From Apostichopus japonicus (Eukaryota; Echinodermata; Holothuroidea; Aspidochirotida; Stichopodidae): a stretch of 64,000 nucleotides of DNA. Below are positions 48,177 through 61,204 of the stretch, piece after piece. The DNA is taken from the NCBI RefSeq assembly GCF_037975245.1, contig NC_092568.1, positions 18,061,001 through 18,125,000 on the forward strand, written 5' to 3'. The notes beneath the pieces were generated by a model, which saw only the letters and a list, made by a program, of their open reading frames with translations, made no database searches and had not been told where the DNA came from. Position 1 is the stretch's first letter; the number at the start of each line of letters is the position of its first letter. The position numbers and the translations under genes are program-made.

Positions 48177-51100
48177 CTGCGTAGGAAATACGTCTCTCTG
48201 TTGGTTACCCACCATCAATATTAATTTCAGTTCAGTACAGTGACCGATTTCTCAAAAGGCACAACTTTATAAGCCATCCGTGAGAACTGGACAGAACAGC
48301 CCAAATATCATCATTGCATCTTGCTTCCAGCAAGTAAAAGATTACGTAATGGTTGCTATGGTATTCAATAAGCAATTTACTATCAAAATAAAAGCAGTTA
48401 TTATTTATACCATGGTTAATTTATGTTACTCTCATTTAGCACTTTTCAATATCTGGGCATAACTGGTGGGAGGTTCAGACTTTTCAGTATTCAAGTACTT
48501 GTAGTGTATTTAACCCATAAAAAAGGGTAGCCTTTGACATAAACCTTGGCTATGAGTACACGCAATTCACGTGTATAGAAGAACTTTAAAATCTGTATCA
48601 AGCCTAATGCAGCAGCACAACAGTATGAAGTTTTACTGTTTTCTACATGGATGCAAAAATTTGGCAGCCATAACGAGATTTAAAGCTGCCCTAAAGGGTG
48701 TAAAGACTTGCGCAAAAAGAAACGTCTAATGCCGGTAATCTGACCTAGTTTCGAATGAGGTGTAACAGAAGTGTTAGACACCACCATCGATCCCAGAAAA
48801 TACACACACAGCTTGCTACCGTCGGTAATTAGACACTAGTGTACAGTCAGTACATTCAGCTACGGTCAATACCCACAACACAGTGTACATAGCAGCGATG
48901 GACATCTCATGTCCAGATAAAAGATAACAAGGTATCACGCTTCATTACTGTCTGCACTTTGTAGCGAAACGAACAAAACGTCACTTGCAAGCAACAGAAA
49001 ATTAACTATTTCAGATGGCGGTGAGTCTTCAATGCCTTTAAGAACTTCTGTGGAGGTAAACTGATGAGATATTATTAATAAAATAATTGCTATGAATGTT
49101 GACTGCACATCGCAGTCGTTCATTAATCAATTCATCATTCAATATATCTATCGCTCAATTCTTTCCTGACTTGGGAACAAGTTTTTATCAACAAAAGTCA
49201 TCCTTTCAAGCTGAAGCGCAAGCAAACCCAACTCGATATGAAATTTGAAGAAAAAGTCGAGGACAGTCTCACCTCGTTGATCATTCAGCTGGTTTCTCAG
49301 GTTCTCTTGAAGTATTTTATTCAATACTAAACTCTTCTGTGTTGCATCTGACTCTTCATTTAGTTTTTTAAGTGCCTGTTAAAATATAAAAGTTGGGATT
49401 GAAACAGACTGTATAGTAGTACAAAAGAGAAGGACAGTTTTCACTGGATAAAGACAAAAGACATATTGATAACTAGAATACGTTACTACATGCAAATGTT
49501 CTCTCTATTTATAACTTTATAATGGTGCCCAATTCGTTGCTAACTGCTCATAATTTATTTCATGTAATGGCTAATTTTGTAATGATTCGATCACGAGGAA
49601 TATCGCTATATTGTTTAGAAGAAACAATTCTTCACACCTGTGATATTCAGGAGTAAAGAGGAGTCTGAAGATAGTAGTCTGCTAACCTGACACGGTGGCC
49701 GACAAAAAAGACCATGTTTTGATGCTTCCAACTTTATGATAGCATACAAAGAATACAACACATGATTCAAGCTGTTATATAACGCATTACATGCAATGAA
49801 AAAAAATGCACAATTATCAATCAACTTGTATGTAGAACTGATCCAACAGCAAACTTACTTCATCAAATCGACTATTTTCTTCCATTACAGCTTTGAGTTT
49901 CCTCCCTGCGTGGTAGATTCTCTCCTCCAACGATGCAATCTCCTTCTGTTGCTCCTTCATCTTACTGATCGCCCTCGTCCTCTGCTGGCGTAACTCCTGT
50001 CTCATAGCAACCTTTACATAGCAACAGAAAGAATAGAAAAATATAAGGAACTACTATGGCTTGCACACTGTAGAATTGATAGCAATGTAAGTAGTTCAGC
50101 TACTTTGAATACAAATACTACTAGTTACTCATTCATACCTCAAGTTAATATAAGTACATAAATGTGGCTACTAGTAACTACTAAGTGGATTTGTTAATGA
50201 CATTATTACAGTATCGTAGCTACTAGTAACTACTAAGTACATATGTTTAATGACATTATTACAGTATTGCAGCTACTAGTAACTACTAAGTACATATGTT
50301 TAATGACATTATTACAGTATTGCAGCTACTAGTAACTACTAAGTGCATATGTTTAATGACAGTATTACAGTATAGTAGTTACTTGTAACTACTAAATGCA
50401 TATGTTTAATGACATCATTACAGTATTGTTGCTACTAGTAATAGCTACTAATGACACATCAAACGATTCTCTACAGTACAACAGCTGCTAGTAATTACTA
50501 GTGGGTATGCCGAATGATATTTTCTACAGTGTATGTCAATTGTATCAAGTCAGGTTCACTCTATGTTACGGTTAAGTCACAGTTATTACCAGTTAGCACC
50601 TCTTCTCAGCCTTGTCAACCCATTTATAAACCCATTTAATATATTTCATAACTTGTTTAATTTCATCTTTGAAGATGAGTAAATTCATTTATGAATGGTT
50701 AAAATATTGTTTACTCAATATTATTTAACTGACATGTGAAAATCTTGTTCCTTTTTTAATGGTAAATAGTTTGCAACTGACATAACAGGATGAAAATAGG
50801 AATGACATTTACAGCCACAATTATTAATAACTTGTGCAATAGAGGTACTGTTATGTGCATATTATAATCAAAATCAGTGAATGTAAAATATGATATTACA
50901 TCCTTCAAGCTTCAAATTTCACAATTTTAACCACTCACTACAAAACTGCCAGTACTTATATATCTGCTGGCTAAATTTAAGTTCTCACTTGCATTCTCCT
51001 GAATTAACAACACATATCTGTTACTGTACAGGATTTTAAGAGCAGCCCAGTAACATCTGCTGATAGTAAGCAGTACTGGGCTTAATCGGTATGGAAATTT

Positions 51101-54100
51101 CTGATTCTTTCGCTGATGGTTTGTTAACAGACTTACCATGTGTTTGAATTCTGTTTAATCTACTGGCAAATGGAAAAATCTACTGGCATTTAGCTCATAA
51201 ATCGCCCAAATTTCAAGGACAGATCTTTCTCATGCTTGTTGCTTTACTTTATGGTAACATAGCTACTAATTTTGCTCAAAAGTCTGGGCACTGGGTAATA
51301 ACGCATTAATACCATCGAGTAAAATTTCCAAACTAAATTTCATTGGATATACAAACAGTTTCCTTTTTTATTTGATTGTGGGGCATGAGCTACCCCTCCA
51401 ATCCCCCTTCCCCCACCCCTCCCCTATCCTTCAGAAAATAGGAAGGAGAAGATTGTAAGAAAAACTTAGTTACTAAAGATTTGTTAACATTTCAGTTTTA
51501 TATCTGCTATAGCTAAAGATACATTTGATTACTTTGTTTCCATGGTAACTAAAACTTCACGGTCATGGGCAAGTGATAAAGGCAAGTGCAAGTTAACTTG
51601 CGGTATTGTTATAATTAAGAAATATATCAGTTGAAACCCCCAAAAATGTTAGTCAATGTCTGAATTATAATTTATGAAAAAAGAAAGGAAAAAGGAGAAG
51701 AAGAAGGGGGGGAAAGAAGGGTGCTAAAAGCAATCAAGACATTTTGTTCAGGGAAGAAAGTAAAATGCTTTTACTTTAGGAAAAGGTATTTAGATAAAGA
51801 AAAAAAATGTGACACAAAGACAAGTACAGAGAGATTGATTTGTGACAGAGCAGAAATATCACACAAATGAATTTCATGCAGTTTTAGCCACAGCAGCTAT
51901 GATTAGTGCTCTGTTCTGATGAAAAAAAAATTAAAACTGCTGTTTCCACTTTTGTAATATTAAACATTCAAACATAAGGTCATATGGATCATATTAATAT
52001 TGGCAAAAATAGAAAAAGGATTAATGTTTGTATACCTCTCGCAATTTTGAATATTGTTTATTTATTTATTTTTTTATGAAATACATATATATATATATAT
52101 ATAGGCCTGGTCACACTCATGCTGCTTACATCAAAAAAGTGCCTTAAAGGTCATTTGCATATAGTCAAAAAGCTTAGCTAAATATTTGCGAAAAATTGCT
52201 AAAAAGTTTTCAAAACTGTTTTCTAAAGTGTCTAACTATTTAAATTATTGCCAGACATTATAAAATGCTGGTCAAATCCAATGATAAAAATCATTTTATT
52301 GGCAAAACATGTTGTATTAAAAACAAAAATGGACTCATTCTTGTCTCTTCAGCATATTTTTATGGGGTAATGCCAAAATGACCTTCAAGAATATAAAAAT
52401 AAAATAATTTTTTAAGAGTGCAAGAAAGGCAGAGGAAGTATACGGTGCATTGGAAACAATAAAATAAACGGAAATTATCTCTGTGATCAGGCACCTTTGG
52501 TGGCAGGGCATATTTCCTGTCGTACGTCTTTTCCGAGGATGGCAGTAAGAAGAAAAAAAAGAAAAACATCAAAAATAAAAAAAGGGTATAAACATTCAGG
52601 CCTTAAATTTCACAATTTTTAGGGCAAGGCCACTTTGGCCTTGAATGGGGCAAAATTTTAAAGGGCACCAAGGCCATGAGGTAAGGCACCAAGGCCAACT
52701 TGCATCCTTACGAAGGGCAATAAGGCCAAAAAGAATAAACATCATGAAACAATTTCTGTCCCAGGTCCTGGCGGCTGTTTTAATGAAGCAGAACAGTAGA
52801 AGGTGGTCTCTCCCACTTTGCTTTCCTTTTTGTCAATAAAATACCCCTACTCTTATTGGAATCCTTCCTCACCCTAAGCAAAATCAACCATCGTTATGGT
52901 AATTCAACTCATAAATTTATGGACAGACTCTGATTATGGGGGGTTATCTCATGTAAACTGTAAACCTTATCAGTTTACTGGAGTAGTCCTCAATCCATGC
53001 CAACTCTAATTGAACAGAATAACATTCCACCAAAAATGCCTTTTTGAGTTTGATGGGTTGCTATAGGGTGGTTATGCTTATAGGGTTAATGCTGAAAATG
53101 TAACTAACAACAGTAAGTTCTTTTAAACTTGTTTATTGATGCTGAAAATTATTCAAAAAACAGCAAGTTAAGTCCAACCGACGCGCTCTGTGCGTGTGAT
53201 CATGGAGCATGTGATGTACGTGTTCAGTTATTTTCCTGTTCTTTTTTTTGTGGGGAAATTTTATTTACACACAAAACACTCCCTGTTCCGGCTGCCGCTG
53301 TGTGCCATTTATCCAATAATGTGTCTAGACAAAAAAGTTTGTGTCTCAGGGACGCAAGCCCCCCAAAAAGTTTGTGTCACGTTAAAAAACGCTTGCGCCG
53401 GATCGAACACCAATTGCGTTTATTTCATGAACTACTTTTACTAGTTTAGTTGTAAAGATGTGATCATGTTACTGCCTGTACTTAGTGAATGGGATACACA
53501 ATAGATAGGGCAGATGGCTCAGTGCCTTAGCTTTGCTGTTTGACAGGGGCGCGGCCCGGCCAACCACTTCTTTTGCCCACCCTGCCGTTTCAACCAATGT
53601 TTTCCCCCACCCCCTCCTCTTTTTCGTCCACACATATGATAGCCTATACAACAAACTTTGTTATCTCTACACAGGGAAAAGTAACGTTGCAAGTTATTAT
53701 TGTTAAACAACTACGTGTTCATTGAGCAGTACAGGTGGAAAGATGTTTTCAGACAATGGATAGGGACTATTAGCCAATCAAATCACAGGAATTTTGGAAA
53801 AGCTATTTTTAGCATGAAAATCTCTGTAATGGAGTGTGGTAAACCCTGTACCTTGCGGTTGATTGTTATGATATATTTATTTTCAAACGAATTCTATTAT
53901 CTGTAGGACTGGGAGGAATTTTGGTTCTCGTCAGAAGAAGTTGTGGTTTTTTGAAAGAAATAATGAAAGATGTTCATTCAAAAATGTGTTTTGTTATGTT
54001 TTCCGTTGACCTAGTTGTCAAGGTGAACTTGGGGTTTGTTTCTCAAAAAAAAGTTTGCGTCCACGGGACTCAAGCAATTTGAAGAATTTGCGTTCGTAAC

Positions 54101-57100
54101 AATGCTGTTATCGTTGACATAAAATATAATTTTGATCTCAAAAAGGGCACAGCGGCCATCGGAGAAAAAGGGCAGGCCATTTTGGCCGTAAAAACGTCAG
54201 ATTTCTTAAAGGCACCAAGGCCATTTGGAAGGGCACCGTCGGCCATGGCCGTCGTGGCCGCCGGGAAATTTGAGGCCTGTTAACATGAAACAATAGTTCA
54301 ATCTCCAGTCCAATGTTATACTTTAAAGTTATATGTCTCTCAGCATTACAATCATTTATCTTGTCCAAAAAAATGATGAATTGCTTTCTTTCTTCTTTTT
54401 TTCTTCCACAAATTCTCTCACACTTTTAGATATAATGCTTTTTTAACATATTTGTGAAGTTTGGATATTTCTTTCTCATTAGCCATACAAAATCCATTTT
54501 TTTTTGGGGTCAATTTGTTAGGTTTATGGAAAAGAAATATTTCTTATAAACGGATGATTTTTATCGTTAATATGGATATTTGAAGATAGCCTGCCTTACC
54601 TTTGGTGTACTTAGACGTTGTATTTCTCTTTTTACCTTCACGGTAGAATCCTGTAAACTACTTCTCTCATTCTTTAATTCTATCAGCAGAGAAATGTTAA
54701 TAGACAATAAATAATTAATTAAACTAATAAATAAATAATTAAGTGACTTGTAATAAAATACAAACAAATAAACAGTATAAAGAAATATTGAAATAGAAAA
54801 AAAAAAATTGCCACAACAGCATTTCCACATGTCATGTAATCTCAGAAAATGTAATTTTCTCTTCCAACTGACAGACTCTCCTATCCATCTCTGCCTATCA
54901 CACTGAGATCAGTGATATGCCAAAAGGAAATATCCAAAATGGTTATTCTAAAAACATCTTCTCGGAATTTCAAGGAGTAATATACTTGCCCCCTTCCCCT
55001 ACACCTCAAATACACTAACGTATGTGAGGTAAACCCAATTGAAAAAAGACAGAAAGAATTTGCTACAAGAGCATTCAAGTGACATTCGAACACAGGATAT
55101 CAAGCAACTTCCTCTACCAATGCACAGACAGACAGACAGACAGACAGGCAGACAGACAGACAGACAGACAGACATATGAAGATCTGTCACAAAGGACACG
55201 CAAAGGTGTAATCCCTAAGCAATATCATCCAAAACCATGAGTAAAAAAGTTTCCGACTATAGTCTGCGATATCATCACCTCACATACATACACTTTTGTT
55301 TTACTTTCCACAATTTATTCAAGTTCCTGTTTTTTGTTACATTATTAGTTTACAAATATCAGCCACATTCTGGACAAAGTGATGCAAGCAAAAATAGGCT
55401 GCAAGCAAAATCAACATAATAATTCAGTACAGTAAGGGCACGCACTTTCCTTAAGGGCACGCATTTTCCGATTTTTGTAGCTGTATAATAATTAACTAAC
55501 TAATTGTTATTCTGGTCGCTTGTGCTCATAGTGACTAATATGTGTGAGATTACCTAAATATCCTTTACAACAATTGAGTCAACGGCAGTGAAAAAAAAAC
55601 TTTTACCCTGATATCGAGTTGTTGTTTTTCAGTTGACCAGATTATCCATTGTACGTATGTACTCACCTACAATGTTTTTCTTCTTACTCTCATATTCTTT
55701 AGTCTTCTCGTCAAAGTGCTTTTCCAATTCCTCGTAAGCCGGCAACATCTCGTCGATATCCCTCTGTTTGGAATTCACTGATCCTTCAAGATCAGCTATG
55801 TCATTCTACCAAAAGCAAAAATGAGCAAAAATGAGCAAATATGAGCAAAAATGAGCAAAAATGAGCAAAAATGAGCAAAAATGAGCAAAAATGAACAAAA
55901 ATGAGCAAAATGAGCAAAAATTAGCAAAAATGTTGTAGTTGATAAATTTTTATTGCTAAATTCAGTTCCTTTGAAAAAATGACAAAAGACAGCTGATAAA
56001 AACAATACTACAATTTTTTTATTCAATGATCACTTTCAAACCTTTGCTATATTTCATGTCTGTCATAAACGGTTTTTAATTTTAATCAATTTTTCTTTCT
56101 TAATATCTCTCTCCCCCCTCCCCCTTCTCCTCCCAACGCCATATATTGAAACTAATGTAACTACCTATACAATACCACACGCTCTCCTTACCTCCAGTTT
56201 CTTGACGGTCTCCTCCATTTCTCTCTTCATCTTTTTAAATTTTTTCTCCACCTTATGTGATTCCTTCTGCAACTTCTTTATGTCTTTGTCGCTTTCTTCG
56301 ATGACCTTTGTCAGCTGGGCGCCCTGCAGAATACAAACAAGTGTTTTGAATTAAATGTAGAATACAAACAAGTGTTTTGAATTTCATAATACAAACAAGT
56401 GTCTTAAATTGATTCAAACCAAAGATATAATACCAAAGTGATTTCATTAATTAATTAATTAATTATATTCAAGTGTATTATCAATTCTCAATTGTAACGA
56501 TACCAAGGACAGAGATCCCTTAACTCTGTCTATTTCATATCTCCCCTCCTCCTCTCCCATCCTGCCTGTTTGCGATACCTATTTTCAAAACATATTTAAA
56601 ATGAGAAATGAATCACAACCATAATCATCAACTGCTGTAATAGGAAAGGTTATGGTTTACATTATTATTAAAAGCAAGCTTCACTTTTATCCATCAGATT
56701 GAAAAATAATCCATCCCACAAAGTTTGGTTTCTTTAAAAAGTGAACTATCACCCATACCTTTATTTACAACATATGTTTAGTTCATTTCATAATTAAAAT
56801 ATGAGAACAAAAGTATCCTTTCTAAGACAAAATATCTATGATCTGACTGTTAACCAATCGGTCAGAATTGTCAGACATTGTTTGGCTTTTACTACTTTCG
56901 TTCAATCTCACTCTTAATACCCTTAATGAAAAGCTGTGTGTGTGGAAACCTTTAACCATCTCTGAAAATCCATGGGAATTTGAGTGCAAAATGTGTGTGA
57001 GTTTGACAGACATGGACACAGATTTGTCAGTATGCACCCTTTGTCACACATTACCACAGGTATTGTTGAGCAAAGGTGTAGAGACCCCCGAACATAGAAA

Positions 57101-60100
57101 ACAGAAATCTGTGACAACTGGTGCGAGAAATTCAATGTATGGAACTAGCAGGGTTTTGTGTGACGCATAAGTTATTGACCTATTTCATCAATTCTTCGAT
57201 TGAATTATCTCTGGTCGGCAACACGCTCCCAGAAGCACAGATTTTCTTACTTTGTCACATGTCACACAATCCACATAATTTTCACACAATACAGGCATAC
57301 GTGAAAACCTGCCATTGTACGTGTGAAAATTGGCTCCGGATATGCAGCTTTCCCAACTGATTCATCTGTGTTTTCTTTCAATTTTACCTGTGCTCATGTA
57401 TGGTCCCTAGGTACTGGTTGATAAATTAGTGAGGGCAATCTTGACTGATTCCTTGACTAAAGTCTAACACCTTGCTTTTCACTCTACTCTCATCAGATCA
57501 CCATGACCTTGTTCCGTCTTTTGTGTTCCTTTCGTTGGTCTTACTCAGATGTAGAGTGAAATGCTTGCCTAAAGTCTAATTCTAATCCGATTGACTCTTA
57601 CCTCATTGGTCAGATCAGCATGATCCTGCTTGGCCTTTGTGATCCTTTCATTCATCCCGTTCATATGTTCGGTGAATGCTTGCCTAAAGTCTACCTCTAA
57701 TCTGATTGACTCTTACCTCATTGGTCAGATCAGCATGATCCTGCTTGGCCTTTGTGATCCTTTCGTTCATCCCGTTCATATGTTCGGTGAATGCTTGCCT
57801 GAAGTCTTCAGTCTCTCGACCAATCTCATCTCTTTGCTCCTGAAGATCAAACCGTTCTTTTCTCTCCTTTGTTAGAGCTAGCTGGAGGTCAGCGATCTTC
57901 TTTTCTCCCAATTGAACAGTCACTCTATTGAAAAAAAGGTGAATTAATATAAAGCAAAAGCAAGGAATAAACATCATGACTGACCCACAAAATTACAAAT
58001 AACTTCTGAGAGAATAAAGAGAAAATTTTGTGTCAGACTTGCATCAAGGCTCTGAAGCAGGGTTTCCCTAACTTTATCCCCCCCCCCACAATCCCCCTGT
58101 GGATGTCAGAGTTGTCCACGAACCCCCAACTTTTCGAGACATGATCTGAGTCATTATTATACTATAATACGCATAACAGTGCTTCGTAAAAGATCAAGTT
58201 CATAGTGTGATATTGAACTGGTATGTTAAAACAGGCTAGTTACTGCATCTTGTCACTCAAAAACAATTTTCAAGCATGAATTAATGCTAACTTTGCTTTA
58301 TGTAGGGCAAAATGGAGGTCATATGGAATTTCCAAAATAATAATTATTACTTTGGCCAACCTTTCAGTTACTGTTCATAATTCAATTGTTTATCCCATGC
58401 ACTGTACGGTACTACTATGGCAACATATGCTTATGGAACGCAAAAAGAGTTTGTCGATAGGTACGACTTTTGTACATTACTAAATTATATGATATATCAG
58501 ATTTTAGTTTAACAAAAAGTACTCTAGTTTTGACTTTCAGAACGTCTCACGAAACCCCTTGGATAGACTCACCCCCCCCCCCCTGGGGGTTCATGCACCC
58601 CAGTAAGGGAAACCCTGTTCTAAAGAATAACAAATTCCAGGTAGAAGGGGTTTGCAAAGTAATATATGCTTCCTCACTGGTCCCTCAATGGTCACTTAGG
58701 TCTAACCAACTTTTAGATGGATATCTAACTTGGTATACCATATACCACAGGGGTTGTTACACTGTGGTAAGCCCTGGTTTAAGCCCTGGCAAGTCAGAAC
58801 TGTCTTCATTGTTGCAAAATATGACTTAAACATATTTTGAAGTGGTTAGTTATCTTTGAAATATAGTCTTTCTCAGCATCTGATAAATTTGAAAGAAACC
58901 GTTTTGCTTTTTCGTTGCATAAATGTAACAGCAAATGCTTTAAATCATTAAAATCAGTTTTCAGTTTCTCAAAACAACCATCAACACTTAGTCTTGACCT
59001 ACCACACTTTCATAAGAAAGTACAGTTAGCCTAGCCTACTTTGCATATAAATGAAGATATGAAGATGTGCTCGTCTTTAACTGCTGAGGCAAACTACTGG
59101 TTAATTACAAATTTTTGGATGAAAAGAAGAATTTCATTAAAGACTCAATACTGCAGAAACATTGAACAAGTAGCTAGAGAGAATCCGGGTTAGAAGTTGA
59201 CATTACGCAGATCTTCCCTATAAGAAAAACTGCTCTAGATATCCCACTTTTTCCCTAAAAACTGGGGAACCCTACCCGACCAATGGCTCATTACTTAAAA
59301 AGTGGGATATCTAGGACGGATTTCTGAATTGACAAGATCTGCGTAATGCAATATGGTGTAGTGAATGTCAACCAGCTACCCTAAAGTATAATCTTAAACT
59401 TCTGAGGTAGCTAGCTGTGAGGCACCATGTCACATGGAAGAGCTACAGCAGCTGCAAACTACCCTACAGCAAGGCTGAATCAGTATCACACAATGAACAC
59501 AGACCAACAATGCCTATTGTGTGAAACTGCAGTGCCTATTGTGTGAAACTGCAGTGCCTATTGTGTGAAACTGCAGTGCCTATTGTGCAAAACTGTACAG
59601 AACAAAAGATAATGTCAAACGCAGCTTAGCTGCAGCCCCCTCATCATCCTACTTTTGGCCCAGTTCCTAAACTATTAACTTAGCTATTCTTCATAACAAG
59701 TCAAGTATTAAATACACAAAGTGGTTTCATGTTCATAACACTAATGCAGGGCATAATTGTACTGTGTTTTCCGTGGACAAGGACTGCTTTACATCTTTGC
59801 ACTTGTATGGCAAGTCAGTGCCCCGGATAAATTGTTCCCTGTAATGCATTCAAAAGTGACAGTGTAATAGTAAAATGTATTTTTTAAGTCAAAAATCAAA
59901 ACTGTTTAATTTTGTGAAATTGAACTTGGTAGACACTGGAAAAACTAGCAGAGATGGATAATTATTAACGATCGTTAGAGGATATAGAAAATCAAGCAGA
60001 GTACTTAAAAATTTGTATCGAAAAAGGTAGTGTTAAACCACATAGAGGCAACTATCAACTGACACATATTATGAAAGTGAGAGGGGGGGGAGAGGGGTAA

Positions 60101-61142
60101 TCATGTGGGGGTAAGCTGATTGAATACTACTGGGATGAAGGATCAGGAATGTGAGGAGGGAGGTGATGGAGCAGGGGGGATGCAGAGATCAAAGTGACGT
60201 AATTCTTTTATATTCTTACACATGGTTTTCATCCAGCTGTTTCATCTCCCTCTCCATTGAATCGTTCTCTATCTTCATCACGGCTGTTTCGTCTGCTTTA
60301 TTCGTCAAGTCTCCTTTCTTACCCTGAAGTCTAAAAAGCGAGGAAAACGGGAAACTTTCACTACGATTTATAGATGTATAATGTGTATATAGTTATCACC
60401 CTATCAATGGAAAGGTAAACATGTTACACAGAAAAGACTTTGTCTGTTTTTAGGGATTTTGCAACTAAATTTATTGATATGGAGTGGTCATGTAAATAAG
60501 GGTGAACATAATCAAGGGTCCATTACGATACATAACTTGTCAAGCAGTCCCCCTTGAATCCCTGAAATGATATGCCACAAGCTTTTCTTCTGACACTTAG
60601 TAGCATCCAGCCATTAAGCCATTCGGGTGTAATTTTGTTTTTCAAAGCAGAAAATCAACAACAAGTTAACAATAACAATAAATCACATGCGTACAACTTG
60701 TTGTTGCACGACAGCTCTACACATTAATACGAGTGTAACTGATACGTTAGGAAATGCCAAACTGGTAACACCCACCAGGGCCCTGATGCTACTGAAGACC
60801 CTTTGAACCTGGGGATTGTAATAATTTTTTTTTAGAAGAAGATTGCCCATTTCTGGAAGCATTAATTTCGAGTAATAAAATGTCAGTCAAATATTAATTT
60901 AATACCATCCAAAGAAGATGTGAAACTTCAAGCAGCAAAAAATATTGATTTGGTAAATAATGTTTACTTTATTTTATATTAAAATCTCATAGCAAACCAG
61001 CTCATTAGCTTGCCCAATGTTAAAAAAAAAATTCAAAGAGGAAAATATTCCACAGTTTTGTTGAAACCCAATCTGAACATGAATTGATCCTAACTCTAGA
61101 TATTATTGATCGAATGTACACATATATCTATATATATTTGTA

Positions 61143-61204
<62 letters not shown>

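Noticed and set aside
56868-57170. 100-codon plus-strand frame
   Set aside because: Lies antisense in a coiled-coil intron, overlapped by minus-strand frames of similar length; no recognisable motif or start context.
57602-57694. Extra coding exon copied from exon F
   Set aside because: It is open and has splice-like borders but would need a 22-base intron, and exon E (phase 2) cannot join it directly.
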